DNA of 64,000 nt from Gordonia sp. PP30. GTDB taxonomy: Bacteria > Actinomycetota > Actinomycetes > Mycobacteriales > Mycobacteriaceae. The notes beneath the pieces are model-generated. The model did no database searches and was not told where the DNA came from. It was given only the letters and a program-made list of their open reading frames with translations. The stretch is from positions 186,001 through 250,000 of the forward strand of contig NZ_CP095864.1 of the NCBI RefSeq assembly GCF_023100845.1. Direction: 5' to 3'. Numbering within the stretch: position 1 is the first letter of the stretch; each line of letters starts with the position of its first letter. Of the stretch, positions 1-7,239 are shown in pieces. A program made the translations under genes and the position numbers.

Positions 1-75
1 GGTGATGGCCAGGCCGATCTCGGAGCTGCCGCCCAGGACGAGGATGGACTTCGGGACGCCGACGGCGTTGAACAT
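1..75 (-). CDS. dprE2: Decaprenylphosphoryl-2-keto-ribose reductase DprE2 (5' end only)
   Basis: Only the first 25 codons are in the window; the gene runs off the left edge. The N-terminus shows a short lead, a beta strand (SILVLGG) and the Rossmann glycine motif GGSSEIG of short-chain dehydrogenases, as at the start of known DprE2 proteins. DprE2 reduces the keto intermediate made by DprE1, completing epimerisation of decaprenylphosphoryl ribose to the arabinose donor DPA. It lies 70 bp downstream of dprE1 on the same strand, the conserved order in mycolic-acid bacteria, so co-transcription is likely. The identification rests on this motif and the context. Confidence 0.85.
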   Translation of the reverse strand, partial: MFNAVGVPKSILVLGGSSEIGLAIT

Positions 76-84
76 TGATTCGCT

Positions 85-103
85 CCCTGAGCTTGTCGAA
101 GGG
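85..103. repeat. Dispersed intergenic repeat, CTTGTCGAAGGG type
   Basis: The 70-bp dprE1-dprE2 gap contains CCCTGAGCTTGTCGAAGGG, a partly palindromic sequence of the kind scattered through intergenic DNA of Gordonia-like actinobacteria. No function is visible. It widens a gap that is very short in mycobacteria. Confidence 0.5.
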
Positions 104-145
104 TGGGGTGGGAACGCAGTCGTTCCCCGAGCTGATTCGGAAGGC

Positions 146-1564
146 CTAGACGAGTTCGAGCCGGCGGCCCATGTCGGACACGAATACGCCGTCCGGGTCC
201 ACCCGGCGTCGTACCTCGATCCACTCGTCAATCCGCGGGTACATCGCGTGGAAGGTCTCGGCCGTGGTGCGCGAATCCTTCGCCGTGTACAGGCGCCCGC
301 CGATCGACAGCACGCGCCGGTCGAGCTCGGAGACGAACTCGTGCAGCCCCTTCTTGATCGGGAAGTCGACGCAGATGTTCCAGCCCGGCATCGGGAAGCT
401 CAGCGGCGCCTCGTTGCCCTTGCCGAACAGCTTGAACACGTTGAGGAAGCTGACGTGTCCGGACGCTTGGATGTCGTAGATGATGCCCTTGAACTCCTCG
501 ACGGCCTCCGGCGGCACGATGAACTGGTATTGCAGAAAACCCTTGTTCCCGTAGGCGCGGTTCCAGTTCCCGAACAGATCGAGCGGGTGATAGAACTGCG
601 TCAGATTCTGGATCTTCCCGGTGTAGTTGCCGCCCATCCGGTAGTACGCCTCGCCGACCAGCGAGAAGTTGAACTTGTTGGCCAGCCCGTTCGGGAAGAC
701 GTCGGGGAAGTTGACCAGCGTGGGGGCGTCGAACTTCAGCGGATCCTTGGCGAGCTTGTCCGGCAGCTGGTCGAGCGTGGCGAGCGAGCCCCGCGAGAAA
801 GTGCCCCGGCCGAGCTTCGGCGGCTTGCTGATCGCGTCGAACCAGCCCGAGCTGTAGGTGTAGTTGTCCTCCGAGCCGTCCATGTGCAGCGCGATGGTCT
901 CGTCGAGGGTCTTGGTGACGGTGCCGTCGGCGATGAAGTACGCGGTCTCGGTGCGCGTCATCTTGATCTTGGCGCGCAGGATGATGCCGGTCAGGCCGAT
1001 GCCGCCGACCGTCGCCCAGAAGATGGAGGCGTCGGGGTCGTCGGGCGAACCCTCGGGGCGCAGGGTGAGGATGTCGCCCGAGGCCACCAGCAGCTGCATC
1101 TCGGCGACGTGGTTGCCGAAGCTGCCCGAGCTGTGGTGGTTCTTGCCGTGGATGTCGCAGCCGATGGCGCCGCCGACGGTCACCTGGCGGGTGCCCGGCA
1201 GGACCGGCACCCACAGGCCGTGCGGCAGGGCGACGCGCATCAGGGTGTCCAGGTCCACGCCGGCGTCGACGTCGACGATCGCGGTGGCGTCATCGATCGA
1301 GTAGATGCGCGTGAGCTTGGTCATGTCGATCGTCAGACCGCCCGCGTTCTGCGCGTTCTCGCCGTACGAGCGGCCGAGGCCGCGGGCGATCACGCCGCGC
1401 TTCAGGTACGACGGCTTGTCCGCGTCCTCGTCGGCCACGCGGGCCACCGCCTGGGCGATGACCTCGGGATACGGGGTCGACAGCACATGCCCCTCGACGG
1501 GCATGGTGCGACCCCACCCCATCAGCTTGCGGGTCTCGATCGGGAGTACATCTGTGTTCGTCAT
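146..1564 (-). CDS. dprE1: Decaprenylphosphoryl-beta-D-ribose 2'-oxidase DprE1
   Basis: FAD-dependent oxidase of the vanillyl-alcohol-oxidase fold. It oxidises the 2' hydroxyl of decaprenylphosphoryl ribose, the first half of the DprE1/DprE2 epimerisation that makes the arabinose donor for arabinogalactan. The 472-residue protein has the N-terminal GWGRT segment, the FAD-binding stretch [13 protein letters not shown], then [21 protein letters not shown]. The C-terminal segment GWNICVDFP carries the cysteine (about residue 398) that benzothiazinones attack in M. tuberculosis (Cys387), and the end [18 protein letters not shown] is strongly conserved. I chose the ATG at 1564 (MTNTDVLP); an upstream in-frame GTG at 1600 would add 12 unconserved residues. 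dprE2 follows on the same strand. Confidence 0.96.
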   Translation of the reverse strand: MTNTDVLPIETRKLMGWGRTMPVEGHVLSTPYPEVIAQAVARVADEDADKPSYLKRGVIARGLGRSYGENAQNAGGLTIDMTKLTRIYSIDDATAIVDVDAGVDLDTLMRVALPHGLWVPVLPGTRQVTVGGAIGCDIHGKNHHSSGSFGNHVAEMQLLVASGDILTLRPEGSPDDPDASIFWATVGGIGLTGIILRAKIKMTRTETAYFIADGTVTKTLDETIALHMDGSEDNYTYSSGWFDAISKPPKLGRGTFSRGSLATLDQLPDKLAKDPLKFDAPTLVNFPDVFPNGLANKFNFSLVGEAYYRMGGNYTGKIQNLTQFYHPLDLFGNWNRAYGNKGFLQYQFIVPPEAVEEFKGIIYDIQASGHVSFLNVFKLFGKGNEAPLSFPMPGWNICVDFPIKKGLHEFVSELDRRVLSIGGRLYTAKDSRTTAETFHAMYPRIDEWIEVRRRVDPDGVFVSDMGRRLELV

Positions 1565-1718
1565 CGAGGTAGAGAGTACCCGCCGGTACCTGTGGATCAC
1601 CTGGGCTTGGCCGCAGGTGGAGCGGATACGCGGGAGGAGTCCGTACCCGGTGAATGTCTGCGGCGTCCGATACTGTCGTTTTCATCAAGTCGTCCGGATC
1701 CGCGCCGAGGAGGTATCG

Positions 1719-2183
1719 ATGATCGTCGTGGGCTATGCGGCCGGAGCCTTCGGCCGGGTCTGTCTGGAGCAGGGCATCGTCGAAGCGCGCCTGCGCGACA
1801 CCGAACTGCTGGTGATCAGCGCGGTGTCCGAGGTCCGCGGCCAGCGGATCGCCGACGCCGACGAGATCGCCGCGGTCACCGACCGGCTGATCGCGTCCGG
1901 GCTGCGGTACCGGATTCAGCAGCCGATCGGCGCCACCCCGGCCGAAGAACTGCTCGCCGCGATGGACCATCCCGACGCGGAGATGCTGGTCATCGGCATG
2001 CGGCGGCGTACCCAGGTCGGGAAACTCCTGCTCGGCAGCACCTCGCAGTATCTCCTGGTGTCGTGCCGGAAGCTGGTGCTGGTGGTGAAGCCGTCTGGGG
2101 AATCCGAGCGCCCCACCATCCCGCTGTCCGTCGACGACGTCCCCGAGCCGCGCCCGAAGGCCGGCGACGAGATCGAGCCGTAG
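1719..2183 (+). CDS. Universal stress protein family protein
   Basis: A 154-residue single-domain UspA-like protein. It starts with a hydrophobic beta strand (MIVVGYA). Residues about 108-124 (GMRRRTQVGKLLLGSTS) fit the nucleotide-binding motif G-X2-G-X9-G(S/T) approximately, placing it near the ATP-binding class. The C-terminal strand KLVLVVKP and an acidic, proline-containing tail complete it. The ATG at 1719 is preceded by a strong GAGGAGG ribosome-binding site at 1706-1712. It is divergent from dprE1 across about 150 bp that must hold both promoters. Such proteins act in stress and nucleotide sensing; no specific partner can be inferred. Confidence 0.85.
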   Translation: MIVVGYAAGAFGRVCLEQGIVEARLRDTELLVISAVSEVRGQRIADADEIAAVTDRLIASGLRYRIQQPIGATPAEELLAAMDHPDAEMLVIGMRRRTQVGKLLLGSTSQYLLVSCRKLVLVVKPSGESERPTIPLSVDDVPEPRPKAGDEIEP

Positions 2184-2200
2184 CGGCCTACGCCGACCCA

Positions 2201-2268
2201 GAGTCCATGCTGCTCAAGAGCCCATGCTGCTCGAGAGTCCATGCTGATCGAGAGTCCATGCTGATCGA
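2201..2268. repeat. Four tandem 17-bp repeats
   Basis: Four head-to-tail 17-bp units occupy 2201-2217, 2218-2234, 2235-2251 and 2252-2268. The form is GAGTCCATGCTGATCGA: units 3 and 4 are identical, and units 1 and 2 differ at one to three positions (GCTCAA or GCTCGA endings, GAGCCC start). The array ends in the dispersed GAGCGGAGTCGAG sequence. It lies 17 bp downstream of the universal stress gene and codes for nothing recognisable. Confidence 0.85.
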
Positions 2269-2311
2269 GCGGAGTCGAGATCACCGCCCGGGTTGAGATC
2301 TTCGCGAATCC

Positions 2312-2344
2312 GGGGTGCCTCGGACATATAGCCCGAGGCGCCCC
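2312..2344. terminator. Hairpin between convergent genes
   Basis: Arms GGGGTGCCTCGG (2312-2323) and CCGAGGCGCCCC (2333-2344) pair at 11 of 12 positions around a 9-nt A/T-rich loop. It sits between the 3' ends of the universal stress gene and the convergent lipase gene, so it probably terminates both. Confidence 0.65.
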
Positions 2345-2378
2345 CGGATCGTCGAAGATATCAGTCACGCGGGGCCGG

Positions 2379-3572
2379 TCAGCGCATGATCCGCTTCATG
2401 AACTGCGTCGAATCGGGAATCGAGGCGAGCACCGTGCCGGAATGATCCTCGCCCGGGTACACGTGGAACTCGACCGGCTGGCCCGCGGCCAGCATCTGCG
2501 CGTAGAGCGAGCCCGCGGACACGGCCGGGACGTCGGTGTCGAGCAGGCCCTGGCCGAGGAAGATCGGCCGGTCGTAGCCGGAGTACGGGGTGCTCATGTA
2601 CTTCACCAGCGCGCCCTGCACGCCCGGGATCGAGGCCAGCGGGCGGCTGAACCACGAATTGATGCGCTCGCCCTGGACCACGTCGTGCATGCCGTCGTAG
2701 CAGGTGACCTCGGCCTTCTCCACGATCGCGCGGCCGTGCGGGGTGAGCACCGAGCCGACGTGCAGGTCGGGGCGGGCGTCGCTGAATCCGGCCAGGATGT
2801 ACGACGCGTAGACGGTGAGGCCGCCGGGCAGCGCGACCGGCGGGAAGCCCGGTCCGGCCTGCCAGACGATGTGCTCGATGTTCGCCGGGGTACCGGTGGC
2901 GACGACGCCCCGGTAGTCCAGCCCGCTGCCGCGGGACAGTTCGGTGGCCCGGCGCGCCGCGTTCAGCGCCGCCCCGGCGCCCTGCGACTGCCCGACGATG
3001 GCCCACTTACGGGACAGCGGCAGACCCATCTGGTGCGCGGCCTTCACCGAATCGACCACCGAGTGCGCCGCGACGTCGCCGTTGAGATAGCTCATCAGCC
3101 CGGGCGTCCCCAGCCCGGCGTAGTCGGAGGCGACCACCACGTAGCCCTGCTTCAGCCAGTGGTTGAGGTACTGGGTGTCCCGGTCGGAGCGCGGGAGGGC
3201 CGACGGCGTGCAGTCGTCGCCGAGCCCGGTGGTCCCGTGCGCCCAGGCGATCACCGGATAGCCGCTCTTGGGTGCCGGTGTGCGTGGCACGAAGACCGCT
3301 CCGGTGCTGGTGGCGGGCTGCCCGTGCACGTTCTTGGTGGCGTACAGGATCCGGTACGACGATCCGGCCGCGCTCAGCGACACCGACGGGTCGAGCCGGG
3401 TCTTGGCGAGCAGGGTGCCCGGTGCGCCGATCGGGCCGGAGTAGTCGCGGGCGTCGAGCCCGGACCACACCGGCGTCGTCGTCGGCGCGGCCTGCGCCGG
3501 AGCGATCGCGAAGACGGCTGCGGCGGCGGTGGCGAGTGCCACAATGGCGATGCGAAGGGGCTGACGTCTCAT
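2379..3572 (-). CDS. Secreted LIP-family lipase/esterase
   Basis: A 397-residue alpha/beta hydrolase of the actinobacterial secretory lipase (LIP) family. Residues 1-28 form a Sec signal peptide: MRRQPLR, a hydrophobic alanine/valine core, and an AQA-A cleavage motif. The nucleophile elbow is GQSQGAG in the middle of the protein. The likely acid is in LLDTDVP and the catalytic histidine in GEDHSGT near the C-terminus. The enzyme is predicted to cleave acylglycerols or other lipid esters outside the membrane. It lies in an envelope-biosynthesis neighbourhood with no operon partner; the next gene upstream is divergent. Family assignment is firm, substrate unknown. Confidence 0.9.
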   Translation of the reverse strand: MRRQPLRIAIVALATAAAAVFAIAPAQAAPTTTPVWSGLDARDYSGPIGAPGTLLAKTRLDPSVSLSAAGSSYRILYATKNVHGQPATSTGAVFVPRTPAPKSGYPVIAWAHGTTGLGDDCTPSALPRSDRDTQYLNHWLKQGYVVVASDYAGLGTPGLMSYLNGDVAAHSVVDSVKAAHQMGLPLSRKWAIVGQSQGAGAALNAARRATELSRGSGLDYRGVVATGTPANIEHIVWQAGPGFPPVALPGGLTVYASYILAGFSDARPDLHVGSVLTPHGRAIVEKAEVTCYDGMHDVVQGERINSWFSRPLASIPGVQGALVKYMSTPYSGYDRPIFLGQGLLDTDVPAVSAGSLYAQMLAAGQPVEFHVYPGEDHSGTVLASIPDSTQFMKRIMR

Positions 3573-3681
3573 GGTTCAGGAGAATAGGCCGTGAACGCGC
3601 GGTGTCCCCCCGATGGGGGCCATTTAGGTCCCGAATCGATGCAGAGACGTCCCGGATCGACCGTCGATTACTCTGACTGGG

Positions 3682-4194
3682 GTGTCCGACACCGAACTCC
3701 CGCAGCCCGGCGACCCCGAGGCGCACCTGCACCACGAGGACTTCACGACGCGGCACGCCCCGATGCCGATCGAGCTTCCGTTCGACGATGAGGAAGCCTC
3801 GACCGACGTCGATCTCAAGACACAGATCGTTCGCTTCATTCTGACCGGTGTCGGCTCCGGCATCCTCGATCTGGGCCTGACGCTGCTCCTGCAATACGGT
3901 GTGGGCGCGTCCGAGCCGCTGGCCAAGGCGGCCGGCTTCATCCTCGGCACCACGGTCGCGTACCTGATCAATCGCCGCTGGACCTTCCGCGCCGAGCCGT
4001 CCGCGGCCCGCTTCGCCGCGGTGGTCGTGCTGTATCTGGTGACTTTCGGCGTCAACGTCGGCCTGTACACGTGGCTGTCGGCCCTGTGGCCGACCACGGT
4101 CGTCTTCTCGATCCTGGCTTACGTGATCGCCCAGGGTGTCGCGACGGTGATCAACTTCGTCGTCCAGCGCGCGGTGATCTTCAAGATCAAGTAG
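3682..4194 (+). CDS. GtrA-family membrane protein (Rv3789-like)
   Basis: A 170-residue protein with an acidic cytoplasmic N-terminus of about 45 residues followed by four hydrophobic segments: QIVRFILTGVGSGILDLGLT, AAGFILGTTVAYLIN, AAVVVLYLVTFGVNVGLYTWL and VVFSILAYVIAQGVATVINF. The motif AYLINRRWTF and the terminal NFVVQRAVIF are GtrA hallmarks. In M. tuberculosis the equivalent gene is next to dprE1 and has been linked to handling of decaprenylphosphoryl arabinose or recruitment of arabinosyltransferase. The same neighbourhood here supports that role. The start is GTG at 3682; no other start fits the family length better. Confidence 0.9.
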   Translation: MSDTELPQPGDPEAHLHHEDFTTRHAPMPIELPFDDEEASTDVDLKTQIVRFILTGVGSGILDLGLTLLLQYGVGASEPLAKAAGFILGTTVAYLINRRWTFRAEPSAARFAAVVVLYLVTFGVNVGLYTWLSALWPTTVVFSILAYVIAQGVATVINFVVQRAVIFKIK

Positions 4195-4440
4195 CGCGGG
4201 TTCGCGCGGCCGAGCCGGTCGTGCCGGTCGTGCGGGGTTGAGCGTGCTGGTCGAGCGGAGTAGTCCACGATGGTCGAGCGGAGTCGAGACCTCTCAACGT
4301 CGGCGGTACCAGTTCCCAGGATGACGGGAGACCCGTCGACCGCCCCTTGAGCAGGGCGAGGCGCTAGCCGAGCCCGAGTCGAAAGGCCCTCCTGGAGATT
4401 TCGATTCGTCGATGCCGGAAGTCGCGACGGCGTTCACGCC
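4195..4440. repeat. Non-coding tract with dispersed repeats
   Basis: TGGTCGAGCGGAGT occurs at 4248-4261 and 4271-4284, the latter followed by CGAGAC. Near 4350-4385 is a GAGCAGGGCGAGGCGCTAGC type sequence, another dispersed form. I see no gene here. The repeats probably mark the boundary where the front of the downstream toxin gene was lost. Confidence 0.6.
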
Positions 4441-4847
4441 AGTCGTGCGCCCGCGCGCCTCGCTCTGAGCGCTGCGCTCGAGATTCATCGAGACAACCCA
4501 GGCAGCGCGGGCGACGATGACCCCAACAACCCAGGCGGCAATTGGAATCAACACACAGACGATCCACCTCCGGAATCCGTGCAGCCCCCTCCCCCGCCGC
4601 AGCAGGTAGAGCCCGCACAGCCGCCCCCTGAGCCGGTGCAGCCACCTCCGCCTATGGAACCGACTCAGCCAAGTCCTGCGCCGCCCAGGGCGCCTGCGCA
4701 GCCGTCGGTGGACCCCGACGAATACTTCAGTGGTCGGTTGTTTGACCCGCGAGGCGATTTGAGTGAGTTCGGCATTTCGGACCTGATGTACCGTCTCGGG
4801 CGTGATGCCCCGCCCGAGTATCAGCGGCAGTTGTGGTGGATATTAGT
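4441..4847 (+). pseudogene. Polymorphic toxin, 5'-truncated front half (split by ISL3 element)
   Basis: An open frame with no convincing start codon (in-frame stop at 4348-4350) encodes a proline/glutamine-rich linker (DDPPPESVQPPPPPQQVEP and more), then a globular stretch YFSGRLFDPRGDLSEFG and YQRQLWWIL. The frame is interrupted at 4848 by an IS element. Joined across the 8-bp duplication it continues in phase into 6307-6793. Such a linker preceding a variable C-terminal domain and a small immunity gene is typical of secreted polymorphic toxins of Gram-positive bacteria. The N-terminal trafficking domain is absent. Family assignment is inference; the split and the phase are seen directly. 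Confidence 0.6.
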
Positions 4848-6306
4848 GGCTCTTCGCCTTTCAGAGTGCGTTGATGTGTTCGGCGAGCTGACCGGAGTGC
4901 AGGAGGGATCGCAAGATGTAGTGGTCGAGGTTGCGGAAGCCCTGGGCGATTCCGCGGAGGTGTTCGAGGCGGCCGTTGATGGCTTCGACGGGTCCGTTGG
5001 AGACTCCGGTATCGAAGTAGGCCAGGATGTCGGCGCGGCGTTTCCAGAGACTTCGCCCGAGTTGGGCGAGTTCGGCTAGCCCGGCGGGGAGTCCGGTCTG
5101 GATGCGTTTGAGGACCTTCCACATCAGTTTCTTGCCCTCGCGGCGCTGCGGGTGCTGGTAGGCGGCGATCAGCTGCTGATACACCTGGTAGGTGATCTCG
5201 ACCGCGACGTGCGCGTCATGGCTGGTCAGCGACTCGTACAACCGGATCTTCTGCTTGGCGGTGAGCAACCCGGTACGGGTGTGCAGGATCCGGCGGATCG
5301 TGTACAACGGGTCACCGGCGCGTCCGCGGTGCCCGCATGTCTGCTGCTGAACGCGTTGGCGGCACAGATCGAGCTTGTTTCCGGCCAGCGCGACGACGTG
5401 GAACGGGTCCATCACGACCCGGGCGGCGGGGAGTTCCTGGCTGGTGGCGGTCTTGTAGCCGGTGAATCCGTCCATGGCCACGACTGTGATCCGGTCGCGG
5501 AATCGCTGGTCACGAGTGTTCATCCAGTCTTTGAGGACCTGCGCTGACCGGCCGCCGATCATGTCCAGCAGCCGAGCCGGGCCGGTGCCCTCGACCACGG
5601 GCGTCAAGTCGATCAGAACGGTCACGAAGCTCGGGTCTCCTTGTCCGCGAACGTGTTTCCACTTGTGCTCATCGACGCCCAGGTGCCGTACACCGTCGAG
5701 GTGGCCGCCGTCGTAGACCAGGGCCCGGGCCGCACTCACGGCGATCGCGTTGACTGTCTTCCACGCCAGGCCCAGCGCTGTGGCCACCGCTTTCACGCTC
5801 ATCTTGTCGATCGCGATGCGTTGCAGGATCCAGCGTGTGGTCCGGGCGGTGACCACGGCCCGGGGCGCGGCGACATGATCGATCCCGCCGCGGAAGATCG
5901 TTCGTGGGCAGTCGCTGGTACGGCACACGAACCGGGGCACCGCGACATGCAGAACAACAGGATGGCCGCTGATCGGCACATCAGTGAGCACGCGGTCGGC
6001 GTGATCACGCAGGTCGCCGGCGATCTGACAGCCCGGACAATGCCGATCGGCCTGCAGCACCCGGCACCACAAGTGCGTGCGGCCGCGGGCATCGACAGCG
6101 GCGCCGGTGATCGTCACCCCCAGCTCGACGGTTCGGCAGATCGTGTCAGCAACATCGGCAGTAAGCTCGCTCATGGGTCCTGTGGCGTGAAAATGGGTGT
6201 GTAGGAACTTCCATCTTCACACCCAGGACCCGCCTACATCTTGTGCCCACGCCCGGTCAGCCCAGATCCCACCTACGCACTCTCAGAGTTGAAGAGCCAT
6301 ATTAGT
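4840..6306. mobile_element. ISL3-family insertion sequence #1 with 8-bp target duplication
   Basis: The element proper is 4848-6298. Its ends begin GGCTCTTC in inverted orientation, and a second matching block AGAGTGCGT follows 7 bp further in on both sides. The direct repeat ATATTAGT flanks it at 4840-4847 and 6299-6306, an exact 8-bp target-site duplication as expected for ISL3. One transposase gene on the minus strand fills most of it. The unblemished duplication implies a recent or little-decayed insertion. The target is the toxin reading frame. Confidence 0.95.
4861..6174 (-). CDS. ISL3-family transposase (IS #1)
   Basis: A 437-residue ISL3-type DDE transposase. The N-terminal third has a zinc-finger-like cysteine pattern (WCRVLQADRHCPGC and CRTSDCPRTIF) and a helix-turn-helix (VKAVATALGLAWKTVNAIAV). 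The catalytic region has LGVDEHKW, then VAMDGFTGYK, VVMDPFHVVALAGNKLD, and the C-terminal glutamate region NGPVEAINGRLEHLRGIAQGFRN. All parts appear intact, so it may be active. It starts at ATG 6174. The gene runs antisense to the toxin gene it interrupts. Confidence 0.95.
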   Translation of the reverse strand: MSELTADVADTICRTVELGVTITGAAVDARGRTHLWCRVLQADRHCPGCQIAGDLRDHADRVLTDVPISGHPVVLHVAVPRFVCRTSDCPRTIFRGGIDHVAAPRAVVTARTTRWILQRIAIDKMSVKAVATALGLAWKTVNAIAVSAARALVYDGGHLDGVRHLGVDEHKWKHVRGQGDPSFVTVLIDLTPVVEGTGPARLLDMIGGRSAQVLKDWMNTRDQRFRDRITVVAMDGFTGYKTATSQELPAARVVMDPFHVVALAGNKLDLCRQRVQQQTCGHRGRAGDPLYTIRRILHTRTGLLTAKQKIRLYESLTSHDAHVAVEITYQVYQQLIAAYQHPQRREGKKLMWKVLKRIQTGLPAGLAELAQLGRSLWKRRADILAYFDTGVSNGPVEAINGRLEHLRGIAQGFRNLDHYILRSLLHSGQLAEHINAL

Positions 6307-6793
6307 CGCCGTAGAACCAATAATCGAAGCCGCGGTAATCGAATTCCTGACCTACTTGATCGCGGCATTCGGCATGCTCTGGGTGATGACGCATCTGACA
6401 GATGTGAATGCGATGATATTAGACAGCGTACGAGGCGCTGCACTGATATCGAATAAGATCGCCGAAATTGTCTCGAGGTACCTTTCTGAAAATCGTAATA
6501 CACCAGATGTGGACCGAATTAGGGGGATAGTTGATAAACTTCCGAAGGGTAGCGCAAAGAATCCTAAGAAGGGTAACCGGGAGGTTCCGACCGACGAAGC
6601 TATGCAACGGCTGTTCGACGAGATTTCTGAGGGTGGCGAGACTGTGAGAGTGGGAAATTACCCGGGAAGGCAGGTCAGAATGCCAGATGGAACTCTCGTG
6701 CAGATGCGGGAAGACTCTTCGAGCGGTGGGCGTGCAATTGACATCAATTGCCCAGATGGATTCGAACAGAAAATTCATCTCCCGAAGAAGTAG
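6299..6793 (+). pseudogene. Polymorphic toxin, C-terminal half with putative toxin domain
   Basis: This is the downstream part of the split toxin. In phase with the front half it reads ILVAVEPIIEAAVIEFLTY, a hydrophobic helix, then NAMILDSVRGAALISNKIAE, a basic spacer (KLPKGSAKNPKKGNRE), and a compact terminal domain. That domain has GNYPGRQVRMPDGTLVQMRE, SSSGGRAIDIN and the end KIHLPKK. The spacing of DGT, R and GG-(x)-DIN resembles C-terminal modules of actinobacterial toxins, but I cannot name the activity. The nearest in-frame start is a TTG at 6356, so a short product lacking the linker is possible. Base composition is visibly less GC-rich than the flanks, suggesting transfer. The immunity gene follows after 6 bp. 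Confidence 0.65.
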
Positions 6794-6799
6794 GTTGCC

Positions 6800-7180
6800 A
6801 TGTCGAAGCAATTATCTAAAATTCAAGAAGAGATACTCTGGTACGGCCTCTCCGACGGCTGTGACGATTGGGTTCCGATTCAGTCGCTATACTCGGCGAC
6901 CCAAGTCTGCCTTGGAACTCGAAATTTTGACGCAGTCACGTTTCTCGGTGATGTGGTCGGCTATATAGCGAGTGAGGGCATAGCGCTTGGTGGTGCGGTG
7001 ACTCAAGGAGAGGGATTCATTCCTTGGGCACTGAACCGCAGAGACCAGGAAGCTCGACTGCGGAAGTACATCTCCGACCATCCCGCACCCTTCGATGGCG
7101 GATACGACGTCTGGTTCGTGGTCAGTGCGATGGGTGGGCAGCAGATGCTCGACTACTGGGACGCCCAGGACAAGTCCTGA
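6800..7180 (+). CDS. Putative immunity protein for the adjacent toxin
   Basis: A 126-residue soluble protein starting at ATG 6800, 6 bp after the toxin stop codon. It is acidic and aromatic-rich (ILWYGLSDGCDDWVPIQSLY, GGYDVWFVVSAMGGQQMLDYW) with no signal peptide or membrane segment. I recognise no named family. Size, acidity, low GC and tight coupling behind a C-terminal toxin domain are the usual signs of a cytoplasmic immunity protein that binds its cognate toxin. If the toxin is dead, the gene may persist as an orphan protecting against sibling toxins. The function is inferred from context only. Confidence 0.6.
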   Translation: MSKQLSKIQEEILWYGLSDGCDDWVPIQSLYSATQVCLGTRNFDAVTFLGDVVGYIASEGIALGGAVTQGEGFIPWALNRRDQEARLRKYISDHPAPFDGGYDVWFVVSAMGGQQMLDYWDAQDKS

Positions 7181-7239
7181 ACCGTGATCCACCGACGTTG
7201 GTTTCTCGTATATGAGTTTCTGTTTTCTCGGGGAGATTC

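Noticed and set aside
2-2296. Very long open frame on the plus strand across dprE1
   Set aside because: It is antisense to dprE1, whose protein is fully conserved; the frame is open only because of high GC.
4579-5079. Plus-strand gene reading from the toxin linker into ISL3 #1
   Set aside because: After 4847 the frame is antisense of the transposase; only the part before the IS is meaningful.
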